Shown: piece after piece, positions 15,715 through 25,990 of the stretch | Layout of the letters: each line of letters starts with the position of its first letter | Numbering within the stretch: the first letter of the stretch is position 1 | Program-made: the position numbers and the translations under genes | The notes under the pieces: model-generated | What the model was told of the DNA's origin: nothing | The model's database searches: none | The model's input: only the letters and a program-made list of their open reading frames with translations | Assembly: GCF_002245695.1 (NCBI RefSeq) | Contig: NZ_NOII01000002.1 | Span: 372,001-436,000 of the forward strand | Source: Fictibacillus aquaticus | Lineage (GTDB): Bacteria; Bacillota; Bacilli; Bacillales; Fictibacillaceae | Direction: 5' to 3' | DNA length: 64,000 nucleotides

Positions 15715-18348
15715 TTATTTTGCCTCATACCATGTTCTGCCGTAATTCACATCGACTTTCAGCGGTACATCCAAGGACACAGCACCTTCCATCACTTCTG
15801 CAACTATCGTGCAAAGCTTGTCAATCTCCTCTTCAGGCGCCTCAAAAATCAATTCATCGTGTACCTGCAGAAGCATCTTGCACTGCATGTTTTCTTTCTC
15901 TAGCCTCTCATCCATGTCTACCATCGCTTTTTTTATAATATCAGCAGCTGTTCCCTGGATTGGTGTGTTCATCGCGGTCCGCTCTGCGAAGCTTCTAAGA
16001 TTAAAATTCCGGCTAGTAATTTCCGGCAAATACCTTCTTCTGTGCAGCAGTGTGGATACAAAACCATCTTGCTTCGCCTGCTGGACGATGGAGTCCATAT
16101 ATTCTTTGACTCCAGGGAAGCTTTCTAAATACGCATCAATAAATTCAGCCGCTTCTTTTCTAGTAATGTTCAGACTTTGAGACAGTCCATAATCTGAGAT
16201 GCCATACACGATGCCGAAGTTTACCGCCTTTGCCCGGCGCCTCATTTCAGAAGTCACATCAGCGGGCTCTACACCAAATACATCGCTTGCTGTCTTCGTG
16301 TGGACATCCATCTCGTTTCTGAACGCTTCCATCAAGTTTTCATCCCGGGAAATATGAGCGAGCACGCGAAGCTCGATCTGCGAATAGTCCGCCGCAAGAA
16401 TTTTCCACCCTGGCTTAGTAGGAACGAATGCCTCTCTGATCTTTCTTCCTGCTTCAAGCCTGATTGGTATGTTTTGCAGATTCGGTTCAGTTGAGCTTAA
16501 TCTTCCTGTTTGAGTAAGCGCCTGATTGAAGCGGGTATGAATTCTTTCAGTTTCATTATCAATTACTTTCAACAGGCCTTCAATATATGTCGAGTTCAGC
16601 TTTCCAAGCTGGCGGTAGATTAGGATTTTGCTGATAATCTCATGCTTGCTCTCAAGTTTTTCCAGCACATCAACAGAAGTGGAATAACCTGTTTTTGTTT
16701 TTTTAACAGCTGGCAGCCCCAGTTTTTCAAATAAAATTTCGCCAAGCTGTTTTGGAGAATTGATATTAAAAGAAGTACCCGCAAGCTCATGAATGTCAGT
16801 TTCCAGAAGCTCCAGCTGCGCTTGAAGTTCAGCTCCCATTTTACGAAGCCTTTCCGGGTCTACTTTTATTCCCGTTGTTTCCATCTTCCCCAGCACGAGC
16901 GACAACGGCAGCTCCAGCTCATAAAAAAGCTCTTTCTGCTCATTTTCTTCCAGTTTTCTGCTCAGAAGCTTCTCTAGCTTAAAGACAGTTTGCGCTTTTC
17001 TTGCCAGATGCTCGGCTAGCTCGTCTTCCGAAGGGACTTTCCTCTTAGCCCCTTTGCCGTAAACAATCTCGTCACTGTCAAGAGGCGGCAGCCCGTATAT
17101 AGAAGCTACTCCTGCAATTTCTTCAGAAGAGTCAGATGGATTGAGAATGTAGGACGCAATCATCGCATCAAAGATAACGCCTTCGAGAATGACGCCAGAT
17201 CCAGCCAAAGCGGTATATGCCCTTTTGGCATCAAATAATATCTTCGATTTGTCTTGTGAAGATGCCCATTTTTTGAACAAATCAGACTGCAGAGCTGCTT
17301 CTCCCGGCACATAATAGATGCCGCTGTCATTTGCAATACCGATGCCAAGAATAGCTGGACGGCGGTATGAGTCGTGCGATGTTTCTACAATAAGTGCTGA
17401 AGTTGAAGACAGCATTTCTTCCGTGATGCTGGAGGCATGTACAAACGGAACTTCTTCTTTCTCTTCTTCCGATTGCTCCATAGGCTCGCCGCCGACACGC
17501 TCAATAAGTGTCGTGAAACCAAGTTCTTTAAACAGCGGGAGAACTGATGCTGCTTCATAACCAGCGTAACCTGTATCCTCGATGGTAATCTCGATAGGCG
17601 CTTCGTGTGTGATGGTAGCCAGTTCCTTGCTCATAATAGCCTGCTGTTTGTTGTCGCTCAATTTTTCTTTAAGCTTAGCACCTGAAACGTTGTCAATCTG
17701 TTCGAGCACCTGTTCAAGAGTTCCAAACTGTTTGATCAATTTGATTGCCGTCTTTTCGCCGACTCCCGGCACACCAGGGATATTATCGGAAGGGTCTCCC
17801 ATGAGTCCTTTCATATCAATGATTTGATCGGGTGTCAGGCCGTAGCGTTCTTCCACCTTTTCTAAATTATAAGACTCTACTTCGGTAATTCCTTTTCTTG
17901 TAAGAACGACTTCAACGTCTTCTGTGACGAGCTGCAGCAGATCCTTATCACCTGTAAATACCTTTACTTCCCAGTCGCCGCCTGCAGCGCTCTTTGACAG
18001 CGTGCCGATAATATCATCCGCTTCAAAGTTCTCAAGCTCGTACCTTTTAATGCCAAATGCGTCAAGGAGCTGGCGGATGAAAGGGAACTGCTCAGACAGT
18101 TCAGGCGGAGTTTTCTGACGCCCTCCTTTATATTCGGTAAAAGTTTTATGGCGGAACGTTGTCTTGCCCGCATCAAAAGCCACGAGCATATGTGAGGGCT
18201 TTTCATCTTCAAGTATTTTCATAAGCATCATCGTAAATCCGTAAACCGCATTCGTATATACGCCTTTATCATTGTTTAAAAGCGGAAGCGCAAAAAATGC
18301 GCGGTACGCAATACTGTTTCCGTCGATGAGAACGAGTTTTTTTGTCAC
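15715..18348 (-). CDS. polA: DNA polymerase I
   Basis: 877 residues. The N-terminal 5' nuclease domain (LIDGNSIAYRAFFALP; AFDAGKTTFRH; GDKDLLQLV) is intact. The central 3'-5' exonuclease domain is degenerate: the DxE motif position reads VETSHDS, so proofreading is expected to be absent, as in other bacilli. The C-terminal polymerase domain has DYSQIELRVLAH (motif A), RRRAKAVNFGIVYG (motif B) and VHDELIFEAP (motif C). GTG start at 18348 with AGGAGG; the upstream extension is non-coding. It fills repair gaps and processes Okazaki fragments. Confidence 0.96.
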   Translation of the reverse strand: MTKKLVLIDGNSIAYRAFFALPLLNNDKGVYTNAVYGFTMMLMKILEDEKPSHMLVAFDAGKTTFRHKTFTEYKGGRQKTPPELSEQFPFIRQLLDAFGIKRYELENFEADDIIGTLSKSAAGGDWEVKVFTGDKDLLQLVTEDVEVVLTRKGITEVESYNLEKVEERYGLTPDQIIDMKGLMGDPSDNIPGVPGVGEKTAIKLIKQFGTLEQVLEQIDNVSGAKLKEKLSDNKQQAIMSKELATITHEAPIEITIEDTGYAGYEAASVLPLFKELGFTTLIERVGGEPMEQSEEEKEEVPFVHASSITEEMLSSTSALIVETSHDSYRRPAILGIGIANDSGIYYVPGEAALQSDLFKKWASSQDKSKILFDAKRAYTALAGSGVILEGVIFDAMIASYILNPSDSSEEIAGVASIYGLPPLDSDEIVYGKGAKRKVPSEDELAEHLARKAQTVFKLEKLLSRKLEENEQKELFYELELPLSLVLGKMETTGIKVDPERLRKMGAELQAQLELLETDIHELAGTSFNINSPKQLGEILFEKLGLPAVKKTKTGYSTSVDVLEKLESKHEIISKILIYRQLGKLNSTYIEGLLKVIDNETERIHTRFNQALTQTGRLSSTEPNLQNIPIRLEAGRKIREAFVPTKPGWKILAADYSQIELRVLAHISRDENLMEAFRNEMDVHTKTASDVFGVEPADVTSEMRRRAKAVNFGIVYGISDYGLSQSLNITRKEAAEFIDAYLESFPGVKEYMDSIVQQAKQDGFVSTLLHRRRYLPEITSRNFNLRSFAERTAMNTPIQGTAADIIKKAMVDMDERLEKENMQCKMLLQVHDELIFEAPEEEIDKLCTIVAEVMEGAVSLDVPLKVDVNYGRTWYEAK

Positions 18349-18435
18349 AATATGACCTCCTGAAGTCCAAATATCTCTCCATATTGTATCATGCGGCTGT
18401 TTGAATGAGAAATTCAGAGAAGGCTTAAAAGAATA

Positions 18436-18469
18436 CAAAAAAAAGCACGAGAACATATTGCTCTCGTGT
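18436..18469 (-). terminator. Intrinsic terminator after phoR
   Basis: Minus-strand stem ACACGAGA / TCTCGTGC followed by a run of U. It ends the phoPR transcript upstream of polA. Confidence 0.88.
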
Positions 18470-18553
18470 AAAGGGGGTACTGAAAAAGGATATCTTTATA
18501 TTAGCCAAAGACTATTAAGCTAATTCGTATGTTGTGTAAAGGATTTGTAAAAT

Positions 18554-20293
18554 TCACACTTCTTCCTGTTTTTTCTTGAACCGGATAGTAAACTCCGAAC
18601 CCTTGCCGACCTTGCTCTTCACATTAATCGTTCCATGATGTGCTTCTACTAGATGCTTAACGATTGCAAGCCCCAGTCCGGTCCCGCCTGAATTTCGGCT
18701 TCGTGCTTTGTCTACACGATAGAAGCGTTCAAAAATCCTTGGAATTTCTTCTTTTGATATGCCAATACCTGTATCTGTCACACTGAGCAGCACGTTCTTT
18801 TTATCTTCTTCCACTTTAATGGATACGTTCCCGCCGGCCGGAGTATAGGTTAAACTGTTGCTGATCAGGTTAATAATAATCTGCTTCAGCCGCGGCGCGT
18901 CCCCATCCATCAACGTGCTCCCGGAGATATCAAGCGAAAGCTGTATATCCTTATCCCTCGCTTTTTTCTCTAGCATCTCCATTGTTTCTTGGACGAGCTG
19001 TGATAGTTCAAGTTTCTGCCAATCGAGGTTAAATCCCTGCTCTGTTTTAGAAAGATCCAGCAGGTCCTGAATGAGGCTCTGAAGCCTTTCGCTTTCATTG
19101 AGTATAATGGAAAGGAATTTCCGTCTGTATTCAGGGTTTTCTCCTGCACCGTCAAGGAGCGTCTCCGCAAACCCTTTTAATGACGTAATCGGTGTCTTCA
19201 GCTCATGAGAGACATTCGCTACAAAGTCTTTCCTCATCTGCTCCAGTTTTTTCAGCTCAGTTATATCATGAAACACTAAGACTATCCCTCTTAGCTTGCC
19301 ATTAACATCAAGGATCGGGACACTATCTACGCTGAAATGCTTCCGTTCGATATGGATGGGGAGAAGCACGTTTCTCCGTACATTTTTTTCTGTCAGATAT
19401 GTTTCTTTTACAACTTCTTTAATGACGGCATGAGGAAAAACTTCATAAAACAAATGTCCTGTCCACGAGTCAGCATGCTCTTTAAAATATTCTTTAAATG
19501 CTCTGTTTACAAGATTGATATATCCGTTAGAATCAATCAGTATGAGGCCGCTGCCCATGTTTTCTATGAGAGTTTTCAGCCTGTCCTGCTGTGATTCGTG
19601 GGATTTAGTCATCTTTTCTAGATTGCGTGCGAGTACATTCAGAGAATAATTCAGTTCGCCGATATCTTCTCCCCTATATTCATAAGTCCTCACCTTGAAG
19701 TTTCCTCTTGCCAGTTCTTTCGCAGTAAATGTTGCCTCATCCACCGGCCGGACGATCCTTTGAATGATTTTTACCGACACGATCAATATAATCATAAAGC
19801 AGACAAGGAATCCCGCAGCCATCATCAGCCAAAGTGATCGCTCGGCATCTTCATCAGCACCTGCTTTAACAGATAGCTGCACGTACCCGCCTGCTCTTGT
19901 TTCCCGTACAGGAATCGTATAATAATCTTTTCCGCTGATCGTTGATCCATAAATTGACGTGCCGCTTAATTTATTTTTCAGCACCTGAACAGGAAATCTT
20001 TCCGCTTCTTCCGATTTTGAAGAGGTTTCTACCGTTTCACCTTTTGGGTTCAATATAGAAACCGTCACACCCAGATCATCTGCTGTTTGTTCCAGCAGCC
20101 CTTTGACAGCTATACTGCCGCTATCTACCCTTAAGACATAGGCGATTAAATTCAAATTCTTTTCGTACGTGCTGATTCTATTTTCTTTTACATTATGGTG
20201 AATGATGTTTCCGACAATCAAGGCAAGAAGTGTAAAGACAAGCATGATCCCGAACAGGAAAAGTGTCAGGACCCTGTTTTTAAAATCAGCCAT
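18554..20293 (-). CDS. phoR: Phosphate-sensing sensor kinase PhoR
   Basis: 579-residue membrane histidine kinase. Two membrane helices (about 9-31 and 154-176) flank an extracytoplasmic sensor domain. HAMP (about 177-230), PAS (about 237-345) and HisKA follow, with phospho-His363 in VANVSHELKTP; the ATPase domain has NLISNSLTYTP, VTDTGIGIS and GGTGLGLAIVKHL. It pairs with PhoP; the genes overlap by 8 bases. Placement before polA is conserved. Confidence 0.93.
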   Translation of the reverse strand: MADFKNRVLTLFLFGIMLVFTLLALIVGNIIHHNVKENRISTYEKNLNLIAYVLRVDSGSIAVKGLLEQTADDLGVTVSILNPKGETVETSSKSEEAERFPVQVLKNKLSGTSIYGSTISGKDYYTIPVRETRAGGYVQLSVKAGADEDAERSLWLMMAAGFLVCFMIILIVSVKIIQRIVRPVDEATFTAKELARGNFKVRTYEYRGEDIGELNYSLNVLARNLEKMTKSHESQQDRLKTLIENMGSGLILIDSNGYINLVNRAFKEYFKEHADSWTGHLFYEVFPHAVIKEVVKETYLTEKNVRRNVLLPIHIERKHFSVDSVPILDVNGKLRGIVLVFHDITELKKLEQMRKDFVANVSHELKTPITSLKGFAETLLDGAGENPEYRRKFLSIILNESERLQSLIQDLLDLSKTEQGFNLDWQKLELSQLVQETMEMLEKKARDKDIQLSLDISGSTLMDGDAPRLKQIIINLISNSLTYTPAGGNVSIKVEEDKKNVLLSVTDTGIGISKEEIPRIFERFYRVDKARSRNSGGTGLGLAIVKHLVEAHHGTINVKSKVGKGSEFTIRFKKKQEEV

Positions 20294-21008
20294 TTATAGC
20301 GGGTTCCTCAAGCTTATAACCGAGGCCTCGTATGGTTTTAATATAGATTGGCTTTCGTGTATTCTCTTCAATCTTTTCCCGCAGATGGCTGATATGAACA
20401 TCAACGATCCTTGTATCTCCTACAAAATCATAGTTCCATACAGCAGAAAGGAGCTGTTCTCTCGTCAGCACTCTGTTTTTATGTCGCACAAGGTATACGA
20501 GAAGCTCAAACTCCTTTGGCGTCAGTTCAAGCGCATTTCCCTGAAAATAGGCCTCATAGTTTTCTGGATATACCTCTACTTCTCCTACCCCAAGATGTTC
20601 ACTGTCACTTTTTGTTTTCGTTTCAAGCGCATGAGCTTGCTGCTGGCTTCTTCGCAGGATGGCTTTCACCCTCGCTACCACCTCTCTTGGGCTGAAAGGT
20701 TTTGTCATGTAATCATCAGCACCCAGCTCAAGTCCGAGCACTTTGTCAAATTCATCATCCTTTGCTGTGAGCATAAGGATAGGGATAAACAGTTGTTTTT
20801 GCCGAAGTGATTTACATACTTCCAGGCCGTCAAGTTCAGGAAGCATCAAGTCAAGAATCAATAAATCAGGCTGTTCAGATTCTGCCTTTTCAAGACCTTC
20901 CCTGCCGTCCATCGCTGTAACGACTTGAAAACCTGCCTGTTCAAGGTTAAATTGAAGCAGTGTCATAATAGATAGTTCGTCTTCTACTACTAGAATTTTT
21001 TGGCTCAT
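20286..21008 (-). CDS. phoP: Phosphate regulon response regulator PhoP
   Basis: 240-residue OmpR-type regulator. The receiver domain has the acidic pocket at Glu9/Asp10, phospho-acceptor Asp53 (LILDLMLPELDGLEV) and conserved Lys in LTAKDDEF and MTKPF. The winged-helix domain (ELTPKEFELLVYLVRHKNRVLTREQLL...RIVDVHISHLREKI) binds direct repeats of Pho boxes. First gene of phoPR. Confidence 0.94.
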   Translation of the reverse strand: MSQKILVVEDELSIMTLLQFNLEQAGFQVVTAMDGREGLEKAESEQPDLLILDLMLPELDGLEVCKSLRQKQLFIPILMLTAKDDEFDKVLGLELGADDYMTKPFSPREVVARVKAILRRSQQQAHALETKTKSDSEHLGVGEVEVYPENYEAYFQGNALELTPKEFELLVYLVRHKNRVLTREQLLSAVWNYDFVGDTRIVDVHISHLREKIEENTRKPIYIKTIRGLGYKLEEPAING

Positions 21009-21154
21009 ACAATCCCTGCTTTCATTTCGGCTCTTATATAAATCATACTATTTTTTGCAGGTGTACACAAAAGCTGCTTACTCTTCTTTGATATATTTTA
21101 CACTTCTTTTACTTTTGATTTACAAAAAATTAACTTTGAAGATTTTTGGACAAC

Positions 21155-21190
21155 AAAAAAACACGTTTCCATTTTTAGAAACGTGTTTTT
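21155..21190 (-). terminator. Intrinsic terminator after the MaoC-like gene
   Basis: AAAACACGTTTC / GAAACGTGTTTT with A- and T-runs on both sides, 9 bases past the stop codon; likely bidirectional in form. Confidence 0.85.
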
Positions 21191-21198
21191 AATACGAG

Positions 21199-21675
21199 TT
21201 AAAAGTTTTCCATCGTTCTTGTTGTGATTGGTTTTGGAGGATACGGCGGACAAACTTCGAGTCTGCCTTCAGCAACCGTTTTTCCGTCAGGGTTTAATAC
21301 AGAGACACTTATGCCGATAGTGTGCTTATCTTTTTTCACTTCCTGAACCTCTAAATAAAAAGAGAGTTTTTCATAATGATAGACAGGATTCGGAAAAGAC
21401 AGGTCTGTCTTTAGTACCGAACTGCCTGGTCCAGGCAAATATTTCGAAACAGCGGAAGTGATCATGCCGATGACCATGACTTGTGGAACGATCGGTTTTT
21501 TATATGGCGTCAACGATGCGTAATCATGCTGTATAAATAAAGGGTTATTATCATTTGAAAGTCCCAGGTATAGCAGAAGGTCCTTGTCTTCAATGGTTTC
21601 CGTAAACTCCAGTTTCTCGCCTGGCTGGATTTCATTGATTTTTCTTCCAAGCTTTCGTTTCTTTCCGATTAGCAT
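21199..21675 (-). CDS. MaoC-like hotdog dehydratase domain protein
   Basis: 158-residue single hotdog domain. The helix region LLLYLGLSNDNNPLFIQHDYASLTPYKKPIVPQVMVIGMI resembles the (R)-hydratase motif (D-x4-NPLH), with the catalytic Asp and a Gln-His pair in place of the usual Leu-His. It may act on 3-hydroxyacyl-CoA or -ACP; the substrate is unknown. ATG 21675 is preferred over GTG 21684 because AAAGGGGTGG sits just upstream. It lies between mdh and phoP. Confidence 0.75.
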   Translation of the reverse strand: MLIGKKRKLGRKINEIQPGEKLEFTETIEDKDLLLYLGLSNDNNPLFIQHDYASLTPYKKPIVPQVMVIGMITSAVSKYLPGPGSSVLKTDLSFPNPVYHYEKLSFYLEVQEVKKDKHTIGISVSVLNPDGKTVAEGRLEVCPPYPPKPITTRTMENF

Positions 21676-21720
21676 GAAGGCCACCCCTTTTTAGTAAGCG
21701 CTTACATATTATATAGAAGA

Positions 21721-21743
21721 AAAAATCCGGGGCGTCCCCCGAA
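21721..21743 (-). terminator. Intrinsic terminator after mdh
   Basis: Minus-strand CGGGGGACGCCCCGGA hairpin followed by U6. It ends the citZ-icd-mdh operon. Confidence 0.8.
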
Positions 21744-21762
21744 TCTTCCCTTCGATTTATTA

Positions 21763-22701
21763 TTACGCTAAAACATTCATTACATTTTTGACAGCGGCTG
21801 CCGACTGATCAAGCGCTGCTTTTTCTTCTTCTGTTAGATCAAGGATGATAATCTCTTCAAGCCCGTTTCCTCCAACAATCGTTGGAACACCAAGGCAGAT
21901 CCCATCATAGCCATACTCACCCTCAAGATAAGCGATACTTGGCAATACTCGGCGCTGATCCTTAAGAACAGCTTCTACCATTTCAACGAGTGATGCTGCA
22001 GGAGCATAATACGCGCTTCCGTTTCCAAGCAGGTTCACAATCTCACCGCCGCCTTTGCGTGTGCGTTCTACAATCGCATCAAGACGGTCTTTAGAGATAA
22101 GCTTTTCAAGCGGGATACCGCCAGCATAAGAATAGCGCACAAGCGGTACCATGTCATCTCCGTGACCGCCGAGAACGAAGCCTGTAACATCTTTAACTGA
22201 AAGGTTCAGTTCTTGTGCAACAAACGTACGGAAGCGGGCTGTATCCAGGATGCCGGACTGTCCGATAACACGGTTTTTCGGGAAACCTGATTCCTTTAGC
22301 ACCGTATAGGTCATCGCATCTACCGGGTTTGTAAGTACGATAATCGTACTGTTTGGAGAATATTTCGCGATTTCTTTCGTTACACTTTTCATGATGCCAG
22401 CATTTGTGTTAACTAGATCATCACGGCTCATACCAGGTTTACGAGCGATACCGGCAGTAATTACAACAACATCAGAATCAGCAGTATCCGCATAATCACT
22501 TGTTCCGAGGATGTTTGCATCAAACCCTTGAACAGGGCTTGCTTCAAGCATGTCGAGTGCTTTGCCTTTTGTAGGATTCTCTAGCTGCGGAATGTCGACA
22601 AGCACTACATCACCAAGTTCTTTTTGTCCTATGATAAATGCCGTTGTTGCTCCAGTGAATCCCGCACCGATTACGGAGATTTTTTTTCGCTTGTTAGCCA
22701 T
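21763..22701 (-). CDS. mdh: Malate dehydrogenase (LDH-like type)
   Basis: 312-residue NAD-dependent enzyme converting malate to oxaloacetate. The Rossmann motif [10 protein letters not shown] (12-21) and the catalytic His in [14 protein letters not shown] mark the LDH-like group; substrate-contact Arg residues are in [10 protein letters not shown]. Third gene of the TCA operon citZ-icd-mdh, with GGAGGCG ahead of the start. Confidence 0.96.
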   Translation of the reverse strand: MANKRKKISVIGAGFTGATTAFIIGQKELGDVVLVDIPQLENPTKGKALDMLEASPVQGFDANILGTSDYADTADSDVVVITAGIARKPGMSRDDLVNTNAGIMKSVTKEIAKYSPNSTIIVLTNPVDAMTYTVLKESGFPKNRVIGQSGILDTARFRTFVAQELNLSVKDVTGFVLGGHGDDMVPLVRYSYAGGIPLEKLISKDRLDAIVERTRKGGGEIVNLLGNGSAYYAPAASLVEMVEAVLKDQRRVLPSIAYLEGEYGYDGICLGVPTIVGGNGLEEIIILDLTEEEKAALDQSAAAVKNVMNVLA

Positions 22702-22761
22702 ATAAAACGCCTCCTGTTTTGAGATGTAACGTATTGGTTGCTGTGAAGGTCTATTAAAACT

Positions 22762-22788
22762 AAAGGAACTGGGGTCAACAGTTCCTTT
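22762..22788 (-). terminator. Intercistronic hairpin between icd and mdh
   Basis: AAAGGAACTG / CAGTTCCTTT, 10-bp perfect stem with a short loop, followed on the minus strand by AGUUUUAAUAG. It could attenuate mdh or stabilise the upstream mRNA. Confidence 0.65.
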
Positions 22789-22800
22789 ATAGTGCAGCTA

Positions 22801-24072
22801 TTACATATTTTTGATCAGTTCATCTGCAAATTCAGAGCATTTCACTTCAGTAGCGCCATCCATGAGGCGTGCGAAGTCATAAGTTACGACCTTGCTTGAG
22901 ATCGATTTTTCCATAGAAGATACGACAAGTTTAGCCGCTTCATGCCATCCTAAGTGCTCAAGCATTAATACGCCTGAAAGGATAACAGATGATGGGTTTA
23001 CTTTATCAAGTCCTGCATATTTCGGAGCTGTTCCGTGAGTCGCTTCAAAGATCGCGTGGCCAGTCTCGTAGTTGATGTTTGCTCCTGGTGCGATTCCGAT
23101 ACCGCCTACTTGTGCAGCAAGTGCATCTGAGATGTAATCACCATTCAGGTTCATTGTCGCAACAACATCAAATTCAGCTGGACGTGTCAGGATCTGCTGA
23201 AGGAAGATATCAGCGATAGAATCTTTTACAATGATCTTGCCAGCAGCTTCTGCTTCAGCCTGCGCTTTATTCGCAGCATCCTTGCCTTCCTGCTCAGCAA
23301 TACGGTCATATTGTGCCCAAGTAAATACTTTGTCGCCGAACTCTTCTTCTGCAAGCTCATAGCCCCAGTTTTTAAATGCGCCTTCTGTAAATTTCATGAT
23401 GTTTCCTTTGTGTACAAGCGTTAAGCTCTTGCGCCCTTCATTGATCGTATATTCAAGAGCTGCACGTACAAGACGCTTTGTACCTTCAGAAGATACAGGT
23501 TTGATACCGATTCCAGACGTTTCAGGGAATCGTATTTTCTTTACACCCATTTCTTCCTGAAGGAATTGAATCACTTTCTTTACTTCATCAGAACCGCTCG
23601 CGTACTCGATACCAGCGTAGATGTCTTCTGTATTTTCACGGAAAATCACCATATCTGTGTCTTCCGGACGCTTAACCGGTGAAGGTACTCCTTGGAAGTA
23701 ACGAACCGGGCGAAGACACGTGAAAAGATCCAGCTCCTGACGAAGTGCAACGTTCAATGAACGGATTCCGCCGCCGACCGGAGTTGTAAGAGGTCCCTTG
23801 ATCGCGATGATATAATCACGGATTACATCAAGTGTCTCTTCCGGAAGCCATTCTCCTGTCTGGTTAAACGCTTTTTCCCCAGCCAATACTTCCTTCCAGA
23901 CGATTGATTTTTCACCGTTATAAGCTTTCTCAACCGCTGCTTCCAATACGCGGGATGCTGCTGCCCAAATATCAGGGCCTGTTCCGTCACCTTCGATAAA
24001 AGGGATTACCGGATTGTTCGGCACGTTTAATACACCGTTGTCAACTGTAATACGCTCTCCATTTACTGTCAT
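22801..24072 (-). CDS. icd: Isocitrate dehydrogenase (NADP)
   Basis: 423-residue enzyme oxidising isocitrate to 2-oxoglutarate. Substrate site: [26 protein letters not shown], with the Ser of SLNVALR; metal-binding Asp residues are in [36 protein letters not shown] is the NADP-site loop. Middle gene of the TCA operon, start preceded by AGGAGG. Confidence 0.97.
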   Translation of the reverse strand: MTVNGERITVDNGVLNVPNNPVIPFIEGDGTGPDIWAAASRVLEAAVEKAYNGEKSIVWKEVLAGEKAFNQTGEWLPEETLDVIRDYIIAIKGPLTTPVGGGIRSLNVALRQELDLFTCLRPVRYFQGVPSPVKRPEDTDMVIFRENTEDIYAGIEYASGSDEVKKVIQFLQEEMGVKKIRFPETSGIGIKPVSSEGTKRLVRAALEYTINEGRKSLTLVHKGNIMKFTEGAFKNWGYELAEEEFGDKVFTWAQYDRIAEQEGKDAANKAQAEAEAAGKIIVKDSIADIFLQQILTRPAEFDVVATMNLNGDYISDALAAQVGGIGIAPGANINYETGHAIFEATHGTAPKYAGLDKVNPSSVILSGVLMLEHLGWHEAAKLVVSSMEKSISSKVVTYDFARLMDGATEVKCSEFADELIKNM

Positions 24073-24170
24073 TATGATTTCCTCCTATCTCTATTGGCAC
24101 TGCACACTTACTTTATCAGTCTACTAAAAAAACATACAGGAAGAGAAGCAAATCACTTCCCTATTTCAAA

Positions 24171-25286
24171 TTAACGCTGTTCAAGCGGTACGAATGTCTG
24201 CATGTCTGGCCCGATGTAATCGGCGCGCGGACGGATCAGGCGGTTGTTCTCATACTGCTCAAGAATATGTGCGATCCAGCCGGAAACGCGGGACACAGCG
24301 AAGATCGGTGTGAACAGATCATGAGGAATGCCAAGGCTGTGGTACACACTTGCTGAATAGAAATCCACGTTTGGAAGCAGACCTTTTTCTGCTTTCAATG
24401 TTTCTTCAAGCTGGACACTCATCGTGTACCATTTTTCTTCGCCTGTGATAGTCGTCAGCTGCTTCGACATTTCACGAAGATGCTTAGCGCGCGGGTCTCC
24501 GTTTTTATATACTCTGTGGCCGAAGCCCATAATTTTCTTTTTGTTTTCTATAGCATTCTTTAAGTAGCTTTCCACATTTTCTTCAGATCCGATTTCAGAA
24601 AGCATCTTCATTACTTGCTCGTTTGCGCCCCCGTGCAGCGGTCCTTTTAGTGCACCAATCGCGGCCGTAATGCCGGAGTACATATCAGAAAGTGTCGCTA
24701 CACAAACACGTGCCGTGAACGTAGAAGCATTCAGTTCGTGGTCTGCGTGCAGGACAAGCGCCTGATTAAAAGCGTTTTCAGAAATCTCGTCAGGTTCGCT
24801 GCCTGTCAGCATATATAAGAAGTTAGCGGCAAAACCAAGTTCCTTTTTAGGAGCGACTGGTTCTTTGCCATCTCTTATTCTTGAGAACGCTGTGACAAGA
24901 GTGGACATCTGGGCCTGCAAACGAACAGCCTTTCTGTAATTGCCTTCGACTGACATGTCCTCTGAATCTTCATCATACATAGCAAGCATGGATACGATTG
25001 TACGAAGAACTGTCATCGGATGAGCTTCAGACAAAGGAAGCGATTTCATTTGTTGAAGCAATTCTGCCGGCAATGCTGATGCTTTTGATAGTTCCTCTTT
25101 TAAGCTGTTCAATTCTTGTTCATTCGGAAGTTTTCCGTTCCAGAGCAAGTAAATTACTTCTTCGAATGTTGCATGCTCTGCAAGGTCGTCGATGCTGTAT
25201 CCGCGATAAGTCAGCACATCATCAATAATGGAGCTGACCGAAGACGTTGTAGCGACTACTCCCTCTAAACCTCTTGTTGCTGTCAT
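24171..25286 (-). CDS. citZ: Citrate synthase
   Basis: 371-residue type II-like short citrate synthase joining acetyl-CoA and oxaloacetate. Active-site His residues are in LHGGANEQVM and MGFGHRVYKNGDPRAKHL; the catalytic Asp is in NVDFYSASVYHSLGIP. ATG 25286 follows AAAGGAGAGATAGCC; the frame's eight-codon upstream extension covers this site. First gene of citZ-icd-mdh, with its own promoter upstream. Confidence 0.96.
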   Translation of the reverse strand: MTATRGLEGVVATTSSVSSIIDDVLTYRGYSIDDLAEHATFEEVIYLLWNGKLPNEQELNSLKEELSKASALPAELLQQMKSLPLSEAHPMTVLRTIVSMLAMYDEDSEDMSVEGNYRKAVRLQAQMSTLVTAFSRIRDGKEPVAPKKELGFAANFLYMLTGSEPDEISENAFNQALVLHADHELNASTFTARVCVATLSDMYSGITAAIGALKGPLHGGANEQVMKMLSEIGSEENVESYLKNAIENKKKIMGFGHRVYKNGDPRAKHLREMSKQLTTITGEEKWYTMSVQLEETLKAEKGLLPNVDFYSASVYHSLGIPHDLFTPIFAVSRVSGWIAHILEQYENNRLIRPRADYIGPDMQTFVPLEQR

Positions 25287-25413
25287 GGCTATCTCTCCTT
25301 TTCTTGTCATCTCTGTCTCCTTTAATACTACACCTTAGAAAAATAGAAAGAGCTTACATTTGTTCATAAAGAAAAAATGCAGACTATTTAAAGGATATGG
25401 GACATACACTACG

Positions 25414-25442
25414 ATTATAAACAATAATCTGAACTTTGTGAA
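25414..25442 (-). promoter_or_regulatory. Sigma-A promoter of citZ
   Basis: -35 TTCACA (25437-25442), 17-base spacer, perfect -10 TATAAT (25414-25419), minus strand. This gives a leader of about 120 bases before the citZ start. Confidence 0.75.
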
Positions 25443-25486
25443 TGGAAACGGCTTAATTCTTACGATTATCCTGCTTTTTCCGGCTT

Positions 25487-25945
25487 TTACCTCGTGAGAA
25501 ATTCCAGCGTCTTCATGGCCAGATATGCGATTCCTGCACCGATCAGCGGGCCGACTGCTACCCCGTTAAATAGCGCTATTGCAAGAATCGTACCAAAAAC
25601 TAGAGCAGCTGTAATATGAGGATCATCCTGCAGCAAAATAATCCCTTTCTGTGCAATTAACGCGACCGCAATACCTGATAAAAGTGCTATCCATGCGTAA
25701 GACGATTTCATAGAGCTTCCAAACTGCTTCAAGCCAATTTCTCCAGTAGCAATTGGTACTAAAACAGCAATCGTTATAACCGTAACTCCCCAGTTAATTC
25801 CCTTTTTTTGAATGATAGGAAATAGTTTATCCCCCATGCCGCTGTATTTTAATAGAAGCAAAATAACCACCGCTATCATCAGCGACTGGTTTTTTGCAAT
25901 ATAGCCTATCGCCAGAAGCCCGAATAAAAAAATCGCTGACTCCAT
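25487..25945 (-). CDS. ytwI: UPF0756 membrane protein (YtwI)
   Basis: 152-residue DUF441 membrane protein with four to five helices and GVAVGPLIGAGIAYLAMKTLEFL at the C-terminus, a family hallmark. No known function. It is divergent from ytvI; the start at 25945 follows GAGGG. Location between citZ and ytvI is conserved. Confidence 0.88.
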   Translation of the reverse strand: MESAIFLFGLLAIGYIAKNQSLMIAVVILLLLKYSGMGDKLFPIIQKKGINWGVTVITIAVLVPIATGEIGLKQFGSSMKSSYAWIALLSGIAVALIAQKGIILLQDDPHITAALVFGTILAIALFNGVAVGPLIGAGIAYLAMKTLEFLTR

Positions 25946-25990
25946 TGTTTTCCCTCGTTTCTTATTAAATAATGAGGTGGTGTTCTCCAC

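Noticed and set aside
24126-24165. Possible terminator between citZ and icd
   Set aside because: Stem of only five pairs with a long loop; the operon more likely reads through.
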